Assembly: GCF_000379605.1 (NCBI RefSeq) | Contig: NZ_KB902735.1 | Location: 1-64,000 of the forward strand | Reading direction: 5' to 3' | From: Rhizobium giardinii bv. giardinii H152 | Lineage (GTDB): Bacteria; Pseudomonadota; Alphaproteobacteria; Rhizobiales; Rhizobiaceae | DNA length: 64,000 nt | Notes under the pieces: model-generated | The model's input: only the letters and a program-made list of their open reading frames with translations | What the model was told of the DNA's origin: nothing | The model's database searches: none | In this document: one piece after another, positions 17,798 to 28,899 of the stretch | Numbering within the stretch: position 1 is the stretch's first letter | How the letters are laid out: each line of letters opens with the position of its first letter | Made by a program: the position numbers and the translations under genes

Positions 17798-20464
<2,667 letters not shown>

Positions 20465-20478
20465 ATATCCGATCCGGT

Positions 20479-20515
20479 TGCCCGGCGGGATCCGAGCCCG
20501 CCGGGCAGCCGATTT
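20479..20515 (+). terminator. Hairpin terminator between ppdK and the hydrolase gene
   Basis: TGCCCGGCGGG (20479-20489) pairs over 11 bp with CCCGCCGGGCA (20497-20507), then a short GATTT tail. It may act for both convergent genes. Confidence 0.7.
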
Positions 20516-20517
20516 AG

Positions 20518-21360
20518 CTACCTGTCAATGAACGCCCGCACCGCCTTGTTGTACCCTTCCGGGTCCTGCAGCATGGCGAAATGGCTGGCGTTTTCGAGGA
20601 TCATCAGTTTGGCGCCGGGAATGGTCTTTGTCAGATAGTCCGTATGCTCGCGGCTGATCGCCTCGTCGTGATCACCCAGCACGATCGCGGTCGGCGTGGT
20701 GATCGTCTTCAGGTCGTCGTCGCTCCAGTTCGGCTGGCTTGCCCACATGTTGCCGATCTGGGTGACGAAGGCATCGTATTCCGTCGGTGTGGGCGAGATC
20801 TTCCTATAGACCTCGCCGGCCTTCTCGACATAGGCGGCAAAGGTCTTGTCCTCCATCACGGTTGGAATGACACCGTCCACCCTGGAATTGGCGGCCTGCG
20901 CGAAGAGCTTCGTCAGGCGCTCGGGATGATGAATGGCGATGTCGAGGCCGATGATGCCGCCGTCGCTCCAGCCGACCAGCGCCACCTTATCGATCTTCAG
21001 ATAGTCGAGCAGGGCAAGATAGTCCGATGCCATCAGGTCATAGCTGTAGGGCTCGGCATTGCGGGTCGAGCGGCCATGGCCGCGGCTGTCGGCGATGATG
21101 ACCGTATGATCTTTCGAAAGATCGGCCACCTGCGCGCCCCAAATCTCGCTGTATCCAAGACCGCCATGGATCAGGAGCACCGGCGGGCCGGAGCCATACA
21201 CGGCGTAGTGCAGTTCGACGCCGTTGACGGGAGCCTTTCCCGCCTTTGCTGCTTGCGGCAGTCGGGCCGGGTCGGGCAGTTCTTGCCAGCGTTCCGCCGC
21301 AAGGGCGGGTGCTGCACAAAGGATGAAGAGGGCGCACAATATCTTCAGCACGGCTGTCAT
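20518..21360 (-). CDS. Exported alpha/beta hydrolase
   Basis: A 280-residue protein with a signal peptide (LKILCALFILCAAPALA). The alpha/beta hydrolase fold has the oxyanion segment LLIHGGLGYSEIW, nucleophile Ser132 in VGWSDGG, and the catalytic His in LENASHFAMLQDP, with Asp in LGDHDEA. It probably hydrolyses an ester or amide in the periplasm. The ATG at 21360 follows GGGAG; the open frame extending to 21948 overlaps other genes and has no coding character. Confidence 0.9.
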   Translation of the reverse strand: MTAVLKILCALFILCAAPALAAERWQELPDPARLPQAAKAGKAPVNGVELHYAVYGSGPPVLLIHGGLGYSEIWGAQVADLSKDHTVIIADSRGHGRSTRNAEPYSYDLMASDYLALLDYLKIDKVALVGWSDGGIIGLDIAIHHPERLTKLFAQAANSRVDGVIPTVMEDKTFAAYVEKAGEVYRKISPTPTEYDAFVTQIGNMWASQPNWSDDDLKTITTPTAIVLGDHDEAISREHTDYLTKTIPGAKLMILENASHFAMLQDPEGYNKAVRAFIDR

Positions 21361-21479
21361 GAAAATCTCCCGGTCGATGTTCGCAGCCATCATAGGCACG
21401 AATCGCGTTTGCCAAAGCAAAAGCGCGCGCCCATTCGCGTAAAACGGGAAATTTCTTGCCCCAAGTGGAGCTTCCGCCA

Positions 21480-21734
21480 TTAGCGGTGAACGATGACCGG
21501 TCTGTCCCAACCCCACAGCATGGCATCGTTGCCGTAACGGAAAGCCCGCGATTCCGCCCGGCGGTCGAGTTCGATGCGCTGCAGGCAGGTTGCAAGGGCG
21601 TCGGTGTTGCGGCGGAAGCCGTAGGACAGGCAGGTTTTCTCGTCGGCGGCGCGGCGCTCTTCCGGCGTCATCGACACACAGCCGGAAAGGATCGCGCCAA
21701 GTGCCGCCAGCAACAGGATATTTCGAATGAGCAT
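21480..21734 (-). CDS. Small lipoprotein
   Basis: An 84-residue protein with signal peptide MLIRNILLLAALGAILSGC, the lipobox LSGC giving a lipidated Cys19, and a short conserved-looking tail (CLSYGFRRNTDALATCLQR). It has the layout of small outer-membrane lipoproteins of unknown role. It lies between the hydrolase and the 21774-22163 gene, on the same strand. Confidence 0.75.
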   Translation of the reverse strand: MLIRNILLLAALGAILSGCVSMTPEERRAADEKTCLSYGFRRNTDALATCLQRIELDRRAESRAFRYGNDAMLWGWDRPVIVHR

Positions 21735-21773
21735 GATCGGTCCCTGTGATGTCCTGCGAGATCCGATCAACTA

Positions 21774-22163
21774 TCAGATGCGTTGCAGCACATCCACAAA
21801 AGCTTCGGCAAAATTCTTCAGGTCCGCCGTTTCCTCGTTCGGCTTTTCGATGCGGATCGTCGTTCCGTCGCTTTCCAGGCAGGCAAAGACGGTGGTCATC
21901 ATCATGCTGCCGTCCTGCGGAATGCGCAGGACCGCGATCCTGTCGCAATCGGCAATCAGCCCTGACGCCGGCAGTTCAAACAGCAAGGCGCCATCGATTG
22001 CTGCGGCGGCAGCGCGGACATGGGCCGCAAAACCCTCGGCGCCGGTAGCGAAGCCGTCCAGCGAAAGCTCGAGTTCCAAGAGTTCCATGGTCAGGCTCGC
22101 ATCCGATGGCGGCACGGCAGCCTGGGTCGCGGTTGCTTCCTGCTTGGTTTCGGATGACAGCAT
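21774..22163 (-). CDS. Hypothetical protein
   Basis: A 129-residue protein that I do not recognise. The N terminus is polar and probably disordered (SSETKQEATATQAAVPPSD). The rest alternates helices and strands (LLELELSLDGFATGAEGFAA, IAVLRIPQDGSMMMTTVFAC), and LKNFAEAFVDVLQRI forms a final helix. The ATG at 22163 has a strong AGGAGAG upstream, which supports the start. No signal peptide is visible. Confidence 0.7.
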   Translation of the reverse strand: MLSSETKQEATATQAAVPPSDASLTMELLELELSLDGFATGAEGFAAHVRAAAAAIDGALLFELPASGLIADCDRIAVLRIPQDGSMMMTTVFACLESDGTTIRIEKPNEETADLKNFAEAFVDVLQRI

Positions 22164-22247
22164 GCTCTCTCTCCTTTCAGGCCCCGGAAAGCGGCCGCTT
22201 CCCAGGTGCTCGGAAAATTTGATGTCTGTGCAAACCGGTCCAGCGAG

Positions 22248-22284
22248 TTGAGAACCGGGAAACACGCCTGATCCCCGTTCTCAA
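22248..22284. promoter_or_regulatory. Inverted repeat in divergent intergenic gap
   Basis: TTGAGAACCGGG (22248-22259) pairs with CCCCGTTCTCAA (22273-22284) with one mismatch. It lies in the gap of about 300 bases (22164-22466) between divergent genes, so it is more likely an operator than a terminator. I saw nothing else in this gap. Confidence 0.3.
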
Positions 22285-22466
22285 GACATGATTAACGAGA
22301 ATGGCGAATTTGCGGCGCGAGCCGAGGTGCCAATACTTGCATGCACTTGCCTGTCTCATTCGCCGGTCGGTGATGATCTTGCCGAAAACCGCTTCACACC
22401 TCTCGCCGTCATGCTCTAAACAGGAGAAGAAGCTGCCACGTCCGGCCCAAGGATTGATTCTGCCAG

Positions 22467-23375
22467 ATGATGATCAAGTATGAGCGCCCCACGTCTCATG
22501 CCGCCCGCTGGGCGCGCAGGATCGCCCGCTTTGCCTTCGGTCTCTTCGCTGCCGTGCTGCTGGCGCATCGTTTCGGCCCGCTGATCACGCCGCATTTCGT
22601 CGCGCTCATGGTGTTTTCGGCGGCATTGGCGGCCGTTGCCGTCATGCTTGCCGCCGTCGGCTTCGTCCGGCTCTGGCAGGTCGCGGCGGTCGGCGGCGTC
22701 GCCTCCTTCGTGGCGATCCTGTATGCAGCCGCGCCGCTCGGTGTTGCAGGCTTTGCGCTCAACGAATATTTTTCCAAGCCCGCGATCTACGATGTCAGCA
22801 CCGATACCGTGACGCCGCCGCTCTGGATCAAGCCGCCGGATGCCGTGCAGGGCTGGCTCGAACGTCCCGCCGTGGTGACGCCGGAAGACCGGGAAGCCCA
22901 GATCGCGGCCTATCCCGGGCTGACCGGCCGCCGCTATGACGGCGCTCTCGACCGCGTCTTCCAGGGCGTGAAGATCGTCGCGGAAAAAACCGGCATCAGC
23001 ATCGTTGCCGAAGAGGGCGTCGAAAACGCCAGACCGGATCTGGAGGACATGGCGGTCAAGCCGGACGCTACAGCGCCGGCCGACAGCGAACCCGGGGACG
23101 TGCCGATCCCGCTGTCGCGCCCGCAGACGATGCCGGGCGAGATGAGCGCCGGGCCGCGCTCCTCCAATATCCTGCTGCAGGGCGAATGGCGCACGCTGAT
23201 CGTCGGCTTCCGTTTCGATGTGCTGATCCGGTTGCGCGAAGAGGCCGAGACGACCTTCGTCGACATGCGCGTGGCTTCCCGCTACGGCCCGCACGATCTC
23301 GGCCTGGGCGCGGCGTTTGCCAACCAGTTCCTGCATGCGCTCGACGCTGAACTGCTGGGCATTGCCGGCGATTGA
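22467..23375 (+). CDS. DUF1499 membrane protein
   Basis: A 302-residue protein. Three hydrophobic helices occupy about 20-38, 45-65 and 70-95 (LITPHFVALMVFSAALAAVA, GGVASFVAILYAAAPLGVA). After them a DUF1499 domain (about 105-300) has GRRYDGALDRVFQGVKIVAEKT-like and FRFDVLIRLREEAETTFVDM-like segments. Between them is a Pro-rich variable insert (about 190-230). The function of the domain is unknown; the soluble part is likely outside the cytoplasm. Start choice between 22467 and 22470 is arbitrary. Confidence 0.85.
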   Translation: MMIKYERPTSHAARWARRIARFAFGLFAAVLLAHRFGPLITPHFVALMVFSAALAAVAVMLAAVGFVRLWQVAAVGGVASFVAILYAAAPLGVAGFALNEYFSKPAIYDVSTDTVTPPLWIKPPDAVQGWLERPAVVTPEDREAQIAAYPGLTGRRYDGALDRVFQGVKIVAEKTGISIVAEEGVENARPDLEDMAVKPDATAPADSEPGDVPIPLSRPQTMPGEMSAGPRSSNILLQGEWRTLIVGFRFDVLIRLREEAETTFVDMRVASRYGPHDLGLGAAFANQFLHALDAELLGIAGD

Positions 23376-25055
23376 TCAGCCAAGCCAGCCGGTATAACGC
23401 ACGATCAGCCCGGTGATCGGGCTTTTGATTTCGACGTGGAAACGAAATAGTCCGTCACGTTCCTCCTCGAACGTATCGCCGCCCGGCGCCAGAAACAGCG
23501 GCAGCGGCAGGCCGAGGAAGCGCCAGCGGCGGATCACGAGCCGCAAGCGGCCACTCTCCGGCACCAGCGCGATCAGCACGCGAAACGGCCCGAAATCCTC
23601 GGCCAGCAGGTGATCGTCACCGCCGGTACCCGCCGACTGGATGCTGCGGAAGGATTTTCCCGCAAAGGTGCGGGTCCAGGTCTCCCGCCCGCCGTCACAC
23701 GCGAACTGGACGCTGACCGGAACATCGGTATTTTCCGCCGGAAAGCCGATGATCGCCGCCGTGATCCGGGCAAGCAGGCCGGTGCCGCGCTCCATCTTCG
23801 CGCGGCCCTCGACGGTTCTCGTCTCCGTGCCGTCATGCATGGCGGCGACGGCGGGCGGCAGGTCCGCCCAGGCGCTGGACAGCATGCGCCGGTAAAGCGA
23901 CCGATGCTCCACGGCGCTTGTCTCGCGAATGCCGGTGCGGATGGCGAAGCGCGCAAGCAGCGGCTCGAAATCGGCAAGCGTCACAGCGCCTGCGGCCGGG
24001 CGGGCGCCGGGCTCCGGCTTAGTCCCGGCGAGCCAGCCGCGAATGATCGCCTCTGCCCCCATCGCCGGGATGAACGGCCCGTCGTCGCCCTCCGCGGTCA
24101 GGTGCCAGGATCGCTCCAGCGCGCTGCCATCGGCGGTCTTGCCTGTGACCGCGACGAACATGCCGCCGCGATGTTCGCCGAACGCGAACAGTTGCGATAT
24201 CCGGTGAAACAGCGGTGCGAGCGGCGACAGCGACCGGACAATCCCGAGTCGCACCAGCCATGCGAACCATCCGAGAAGCCGCTGGAGAAATTGCGGCTCG
24301 GTGCCGGCGCCGGTAAATTCCGATTGCAGACCGGGGATGGCCTGTGGCAGCAGGGCAAGGTCCGGCGCGTCGGCGAGCGCAAAGCGGCGACGCCTGAGCG
24401 GCACGCAGCCGGGCGGCGCGATGGTTTTCTCGATGCCGTCGATCAGGCCGCGGCCGATCGTGGGCTTGCTGTCGCGGATCAGCGGCACCTTCTTGCCGGC
24501 ATAGCTGCAAACCGCCTTGACGACGTTCAACCCCATGCGCGCCTTGGGCGAAGGGGCAATGCCCGCGGCGACCGTTTCGATGTTGGCAAATCCGGGTCTC
24601 AAGGCCTCGAGCGCGGCAAAGGAGAGGGCGGGAAAGCTGCTGCAGCCGGACAGCGCAAAGACGCCGGTTTGTCTTGCGCAAGCGTCGAGGCCCGAGATCC
24701 CCGCAACGAAGGCTGTTGCATCGGCGAGGTCGAGGTAGCAGATCTTCAGCGCGATGCAGGCCTCGACCAGGCGGTAGGGCTCAGGCCCGGCATCCTGAAA
24801 CGGCCCGGAGGCATCGACGACGAGATCGGGCTTCAGCACGGCCAGCGCGGCTGCGACGTCGCCGGAGCGGTCCATCCTGACAGGCTCGACCGCTGCCCGG
24901 GCCCGAAGCGCGGCCGCGAAGGCCGTTGCCTTGCCGAGCGACCGCCCGGCAATCAGCAGCGTCAGCCGAGGCTCGTCGCAAAGCAGCCGCGCCAGCCTGC
25001 CGCCGAAGGTGCCGTAGCCGCCGAGGACGAGGACGCGCAAGCGCTCTGCGTTCAT
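23376..25055 (-). CDS. Saccharopine-reductase-like / DUF4166 fusion protein
   Basis: A 559-residue protein. The N-terminal Rossmann domain has VLVLGGYGTFGGRLARLLCD and VDASGPFQDAG, typical of saccharopine dehydrogenase-like reductases. The C-terminal region (about 380-559) is a DUF4166 beta-rich domain (RMLSSAWADLPPAVAAMHDG, then SFRSIQSAGTGG). The start overlaps the stop of the upstream DCC gene (ATGA). It is the last gene of a four-gene operon starting with a cupin. Substrate and cofactor are not known; it was not matched to lysine metabolism. Confidence 0.88.
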   Translation of the reverse strand: MNAERLRVLVLGGYGTFGGRLARLLCDEPRLTLLIAGRSLGKATAFAAALRARAAVEPVRMDRSGDVAAALAVLKPDLVVDASGPFQDAGPEPYRLVEACIALKICYLDLADATAFVAGISGLDACARQTGVFALSGCSSFPALSFAALEALRPGFANIETVAAGIAPSPKARMGLNVVKAVCSYAGKKVPLIRDSKPTIGRGLIDGIEKTIAPPGCVPLRRRRFALADAPDLALLPQAIPGLQSEFTGAGTEPQFLQRLLGWFAWLVRLGIVRSLSPLAPLFHRISQLFAFGEHRGGMFVAVTGKTADGSALERSWHLTAEGDDGPFIPAMGAEAIIRGWLAGTKPEPGARPAAGAVTLADFEPLLARFAIRTGIRETSAVEHRSLYRRMLSSAWADLPPAVAAMHDGTETRTVEGRAKMERGTGLLARITAAIIGFPAENTDVPVSVQFACDGGRETWTRTFAGKSFRSIQSAGTGGDDHLLAEDFGPFRVLIALVPESGRLRLVIRRWRFLGLPLPLFLAPGGDTFEEERDGLFRFHVEIKSPITGLIVRYTGWLG

Positions 25056-25507
25056 GCGATGAACCGGCCTCGATGCTCCGGTGCCGGCACGAAACAGGCA
25101 TTGCGCCTCCCGCCGATGCGGTAGCGGTTGCGCGCCACCAGTTCGTAGAGCGGGTCGCGCAGTGGCCGGGGGATGAGACGCAGCACGGAAACGAGGCTGA
25201 AGGGGAAGCCCAGACCTGCTGCCATGCGCAGCGATCCCTCCGATTTCAGGAAGGCAAGACCGTTTTCGATCAGCATGTTGGTCTCGTAGTTGCGGCTGTC
25301 GAGCCCGTAATGCCGGTAGAGCGCCTCGCCGAGCGGCGATTGCGCCGTGAGGAAGCGGTAGCGGCCCTGCTTGTCGTGCCGGAGCACGAAGTTCACCCAG
25401 CCGGAGCAGAAGATGCATTCGCCGTCGAAGACGATGATCGGCTGATCGTCGGTAAAGGCGGGCACCGCCGGATCGTTGCGGTAGCTGTAGGCCGGACGGG
25501 AATGCAT
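25052..25507 (-). CDS. DCC-family (DUF393) thiol protein
   Basis: A 151-residue protein with the DCC family signature IIVFDGECIFCSGWVNFVLR (Asp28, Cys31, Cys34), a thioredoxin-like CxxC preceded by the conserved Asp. It may act as a thiol-disulfide exchange protein; no partner is known. Start and stop overlap both neighbours (TGATG with the metallo-beta-lactamase gene, ATGA with the reductase gene), so all three are translationally coupled. Confidence 0.9.
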   Translation of the reverse strand: MHSRPAYSYRNDPAVPAFTDDQPIIVFDGECIFCSGWVNFVLRHDKQGRYRFLTAQSPLGEALYRHYGLDSRNYETNMLIENGLAFLKSEGSLRMAAGLGFPFSLVSVLRLIPRPLRDPLYELVARNRYRIGGRRNACFVPAPEHRGRFIA

Positions 25508-26445
25508 CAGGTCGCGCCTCCCGGCGCCAGGCGATAGGTGCCGGCGAGCGATGGCGGACCGTTCGTCTCGACCTGACCGCGTTCGACGAGGTCTTCGATA
25601 TGGGCAAAGACCGAAAGCGCCGCCGCACCGTGCAGCCGCGGATCGGTGGTCGCGTAGATCACCTTGACCATGTCGGGGATCAGGCTGTCGCCGGCGCGCA
25701 CCCGCTCCAGGACGGCGCGCTCGCGCATCCGCCGATGCGCCCTCAGGCCCCGCAGGAAGGCGGCGGGGTCCTTCACCGGGCCGCCATGGCCGGGCAGGTA
25801 GAGCCGGTCGTCGCGGCCAAGCAGCTTTTCCAGCGATGCCATATAGTCGGTCATCGATCCGTCCGGCGGTGCCACGATCGAAGTCGCCCAGGCCATGACG
25901 TGATCGGCGGAAAAGACGATACCCGTATCCCCCGGAGTGGTGCCGCCGAGCGCGAAGGCGGCGTGGTTGGCGGTATGGCCGGGTGTCAGCAGCGCCGTCA
26001 GCGACCAGCCGTCACCCTCCACGGTGTCACCGTCCATCAGCCGGATGTCCGGCGCAAAATCGATATCGGAGCTTTCGGCAAAGGGGTTCACCTCGCCCTC
26101 GTGCAGCAGCCTTGCCGCCCGGTGGGGGCCTTCGGCGACGATCAGCGCGCCGGTCTCGGCCTTGAGGCGGCGGGCGAGCGGCGAGTGGTCGCGATGTGTA
26201 TGGCTGACGGCGATATGGGTGACCTCGCGCCCCTTCAGCGCCGCCATCAGCGCCTGAAAATGCGCCTCGTCCTCCGGCCCGGGGTCGATCACCGCGACGG
26301 ATTTGTTTCCGACGATATAGCTGTTGGTACCGTGGAAGGTGAAGGGGCCGGGATTGTTGACGGTGATGCGCTGGACGCCGTCCGCCACCGTCACCGCCTC
26401 GCCATGGGCCGGCTGGAAGTCGAGGTCGAAGTCAGGGCCTTCCAT
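25507..26445 (-). CDS. Metallo-beta-lactamase-fold hydrolase (LACTB2-like)
   Basis: A 312-residue zinc hydrolase. The metal motif SHTHRDHSPL (H82, H84, D86, H87) is followed by TPGHTANH, FSADHVMAW and LPGHGGPV, matching the glyoxalase II/LACTB2 branch. A C-terminal winged-helix-like tail (about 240-310) is typical of that branch. Likely substrates are thioesters or small esters. The ATG at 26445 is used; a GTG at 26460 would overlap the cupin stop (GTGA) and is possible. Confidence 0.9.
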   Translation of the reverse strand: MEGPDFDLDFQPAHGEAVTVADGVQRITVNNPGPFTFHGTNSYIVGNKSVAVIDPGPEDEAHFQALMAALKGREVTHIAVSHTHRDHSPLARRLKAETGALIVAEGPHRAARLLHEGEVNPFAESSDIDFAPDIRLMDGDTVEGDGWSLTALLTPGHTANHAAFALGGTTPGDTGIVFSADHVMAWATSIVAPPDGSMTDYMASLEKLLGRDDRLYLPGHGGPVKDPAAFLRGLRAHRRMRERAVLERVRAGDSLIPDMVKVIYATTDPRLHGAAALSVFAHIEDLVERGQVETNGPPSLAGTYRLAPGGAT

Positions 26446-26456
26446 GCGTCGTTTCT

Positions 26457-26753
26457 TCACTTGTATTCGATTTCGATGAACGACATGAATTCCTTGCCTG
26501 CGTTGATGACATTGTGCTCGACACCCGGCTCGCGCCGATAGGCCGCGCCCTTGGCGATGTCGACACGCCGCTCGCCGCCCGGCTCCTCGAGCAGGAAGCG
26601 GCAGTCGGTCATCGGCACGACGACATAGCCCATGCCATGCACATGATGCCCGGTATCGGCCCCTGGCTCGAAATCCCATCGGGTGATCCGCACCACATCG
26701 TCATCGAGTAGCAGCGTCGGCTTGGCGGGCGGTCGGGCGCGAAAAATGCTCAT
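26457..26753 (-). CDS. Cupin-domain protein
   Basis: A 98-residue single-domain cupin: TRWDFEPGADTGHHVHGMGY holds the two metal-binding His of motif 1, and GVEHNVINAGKEFMSFIEIE is motif 2 with its His. Single cupins may be dioxygenases, isomerases or sensors; I cannot choose. It opens the operon with the metallo-beta-lactamase, DCC and reductase genes. Confidence 0.85.
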   Translation of the reverse strand: MSIFRARPPAKPTLLLDDDVVRITRWDFEPGADTGHHVHGMGYVVVPMTDCRFLLEEPGGERRVDIAKGAAYRREPGVEHNVINAGKEFMSFIEIEYK

Positions 26754-26832
26754 GAAGGTCTCCGGTGCGCAGGCGAGCTTAGGATGTGGGGGAGGGAATG
26801 AAAAGGGCAATCGGCACGTTCTGCGTTTGCCG

Positions 26833-26983
26833 CCCCCTCTGTCACTTCGTGACATCTCCCCCACAAGGGGGGAGATCGTTCCTTTCCCTCGCGGCTTCAA
26901 CGCACAACGGTAAGGGGCGCACATGGCTTCCGGCCAATCTCCCCCCTTGTGGGGGAGATGTCGGCGTCGCCGACAGAGGGGGG
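26833..26983. repeat. RIME-like palindromic intergenic element, second copy
   Basis: It starts with CCCCCTCTGTCACTTCGTGA and ends in an inverted GAGGGGGG. It is related to the element at 10351-10499, but the right arm carries a GGCGTCGCC variant in place of the GTCACTTCGTGAC hairpin. It lies between the cupin operon and tRNA-Gln. Confidence 0.75.
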
Positions 26984-27114
26984 TAAACCCGCCACAACCT
27001 CCATATTCCCGCGAAAAAAACCACACCTATCCCCAACTTAGCCGTTGTCGCTCGCTTTTACCTTTGCTAAACCGGCTCTCGGTTTGGCCGGGCTAGCTGC
27101 TTCGGGCCAAGCGT

Positions 27115-27188
27115 TGGGGCGTAGCCAAGCGGTAAGGCAGTGGTTTTTGGTACCGCCATCCCTGGTTCGAATCCAGGCGCCCCAGCCA
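27115..27188 (+). tRNA. tRNA-Gln (anticodon TTG)
   Basis: A 74-base cloverleaf with acceptor TGGGGCG/CGCCCCA, D arm TAGCC...GGC, anticodon stem GTGGT/ACCGC with loop TTTTGGT (anticodon TTG), TPsiC arm CCTGGTTCGAATCCAGG and encoded GCCA end. It reads CAA codons. Confidence 0.97.
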
Positions 27189-27196
27189 ACCCATCT

Positions 27197-27520
27197 TCAA
27201 TTCCGCGCCTTGCGCCATCCCGCCGCCCAGGCCTCGGCCTCCGAGCAAAACCACCGCTCGCCATATTGCGGGCTGATCTTCGTCGCGCTGTAATATTCCT
27301 GTCCGGGAACATGGAAAATCCGTTCCCCGGTCTCGATGCTGATATTGCCCTTGATGTTGCAGGCTTGCGCTGTGCCGCTGAGCGACAAAAGCAGGTCGTC
27401 GGCGCTCATGATACCGGCGGCACTGACCGCAATGAGGCCCAGCACGACCCCGGGCGCGGCTGCGACGGACGCAAGCAGGGAGCCGTGCTGCTGCTTTCGA
27501 TGGAACTGGCGCTGGCGCAT
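27197..27520 (-). CDS. Sunset-domain protein, exported or anchored
   Basis: A 107-residue protein. After a basic start, a hydrophobic helix (about 14-36, LLASVAAAPGVVLGLIAVSA) is probably a signal or anchor. The C-terminal half (55-103) has CNIKGNIS, GERIFHVPGQEYY and GERWFCSEAEAWAAGWRKAR, the small sunset domain often found after nuclease domains. Here it occurs alone. Its function is unknown. It ends nine bases from tRNA-Gln, convergent with it. Confidence 0.75.
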   Translation of the reverse strand: MRQRQFHRKQQHGSLLASVAAAPGVVLGLIAVSAAGIMSADDLLLSLSGTAQACNIKGNISIETGERIFHVPGQEYYSATKISPQYGERWFCSEAEAWAAGWRKARN

Positions 27521-27663
27521 GATCCTTTCCCCAAAGGTCTGCGCCCAAGTGTAAACGGGGCCTTATATTAGTTAAATCTATACTATCGGTGGACCAGGAA
27601 GGCCGCAGATACTCCGAACGGCCCATGGTGAGGCGACCCTGCTTTGAGCAAGGCCCGCCAACC

Positions 27664-28329
27664 TCACCCCTCGCGCGCCATCCGCGCCCGCCGCTCGATT
27701 TCCGCCGCCGAGGGTTCCTGCGCCGCAAACGAGCCGGTCGTGATCTCGCCCTCGCGCACATAGGTGTTGATCGTGACGCCGGTTGTCGAGACCTTCGATT
27801 TCGTCAGCTTCAGCGCCGCCGGCATGGCGCCCTTGCCGAACAGCCGCTTGCCGCGGCCGAGCAGGAGCGGGAAGATCAGCAGGCGGAATTCGTCGATCAG
27901 GTCGGCGGCAAGCAGGGTCTGGATGAGGTCGCCCGATCCCTGCAACAGAAGCACCGGGCCGTCGCCGTGCTTGAGTTGCTTCACCGCGGCGGTGACATCG
28001 CCGTCGATCGCTACGGAATTCTGCCAGGCAAGCGGCTGCGTCGATCGGCTGGCGACATATTTGGTCGCCGGGTTGAACAATGAGCCGATCGCGTCGTCTT
28101 TGTCGACATAGGGCCAGTAAGCGGCGAAGATTTCGTAGGTCTTGCGGCCGAGCAGAAGGTCGAACGGCTCGGAGAATGTCTCGGCGATCGCCTCGCGCGT
28201 CACCTCATCCCAGTAGTTGACGGTCCAGCCGCCATGCGTGAAACCGCCGGTCGGATCCTCGTCCGGCCCGCCGGGCGCCTGCATGACGCCGTCCAGGCTC
28301 AAGAATGTTGCGGCAACGACCTTCCTCAT
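27664..28329 (-). CDS. Dihydrofolate-reductase-fold (RibD C-terminal-like) protein
   Basis: A 221-residue protein. MRKVVAATFLSLDGVMQAPG is the typical start of this family, and FDLLLGRKTYEIFAAYWPY, LLLQGSGDLIQTLL and RLLIFPLLLGRGKRLF follow in the expected order. Family members use NADPH to reduce small substrates; this one is not DHFR itself. It is monocistronic and no substrate was inferred. Confidence 0.9.
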   Translation of the reverse strand: MRKVVAATFLSLDGVMQAPGGPDEDPTGGFTHGGWTVNYWDEVTREAIAETFSEPFDLLLGRKTYEIFAAYWPYVDKDDAIGSLFNPATKYVASRSTQPLAWQNSVAIDGDVTAAVKQLKHGDGPVLLLQGSGDLIQTLLAADLIDEFRLLIFPLLLGRGKRLFGKGAMPAALKLTKSKVSTTGVTINTYVREGEITTGSFAAQEPSAAEIERRARMAREG

Positions 28330-28424
28330 AGTTTCCTCCCTCGGATGCGGGGCGTTTCTACCGAGAGAGGTGGGGCAGACGTCCGGCCGGTCAAGGCCAA
28401 TAGAGGGCGATGGAAAAGCCGGGC

Positions 28425-28454
28425 AAAAATTAACCCGCCGGCGGGACCGGCGGG
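28425..28454 (-). terminator. Terminator of the 28489-28899 lipoprotein gene
   Basis: Read on the minus strand, CCCGCCGG and CCGGCGGG (28454-28447 and 28441-28434) form an 8-bp stem, followed by TTAATTTTT (28433-28425). Confidence 0.8.
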
Positions 28455-28488
28455 CGCATCGATGTCATGCGGCTTGGACGCATTGGCG

Positions 28489-28899
28489 CTACTTCGCCTT
28501 GTCGCCGGCCAGGAACTCGTCGCACCAGCTCGGGCCGGTCGAGGTCTTGCGGTCGCCGAGCACATGCACCGAACGGATGACATAGTCGGAGGAGACCGTC
28601 AGCTGGACGGAACAGCTGAGGAACTCGGTGCGGGCAGAGGCGATCTTCTTGCCCTTCTTGCCGTCCTTGCCTTCGGCATACTGCGCCGGGACCGTGCGCT
28701 TCTTGTAGCCGCCCTTCCAGGAATAGACCGTCATGTCGCCGCTCTCGACGTCAGATTGCGGCGGGCCGAACTGGGCGAAGAAAGTGCCGGCCGGCTGGCC
28801 GTTCCAGCGCGATTCGACGGCATTTCGAGCCGGTCCGGTGGTCGTGCAGCCGGCAAGCGCCAGCGCAAGGCCGGCGATGGTCATCAAGCGGAAATTCAT
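28489..28899 (-). CDS. Small lipoprotein
   Basis: A 136-residue protein with signal peptide MNFRLMTIAGLALALAGC; the lipobox LAGC gives Cys18. The mature part has a FGPPQSDVESGDMTVYSWKG segment and two Cys (LSCSVQL, SWCDEF) that could form a disulfide. Proteins of this layout are widespread in rhizobia but their role is unknown. It is monocistronic, with a strong terminator. Confidence 0.85.
   Translation of the reverse strand: MNFRLMTIAGLALALAGCTTTGPARNAVESRWNGQPAGTFFAQFGPPQSDVESGDMTVYSWKGGYKKRTVPAQYAEGKDGKKGKKIASARTEFLSCSVQLTVSSDYVIRSVHVLGDRKTSTGPSWCDEFLAGDKAK

Noticed and set aside
26833..26983. Palindromic repeats considered as a CRISPR array
   Set aside because: Repeats are inverted, of different lengths and lack regular spacers; they fit RIME-type elements.
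27093..27312. Frames across tRNA-Gln (for example GRLDSNQGWRYQKPLPYRLA)
   Set aside because: These are the usual translation artefacts of a tRNA gene.
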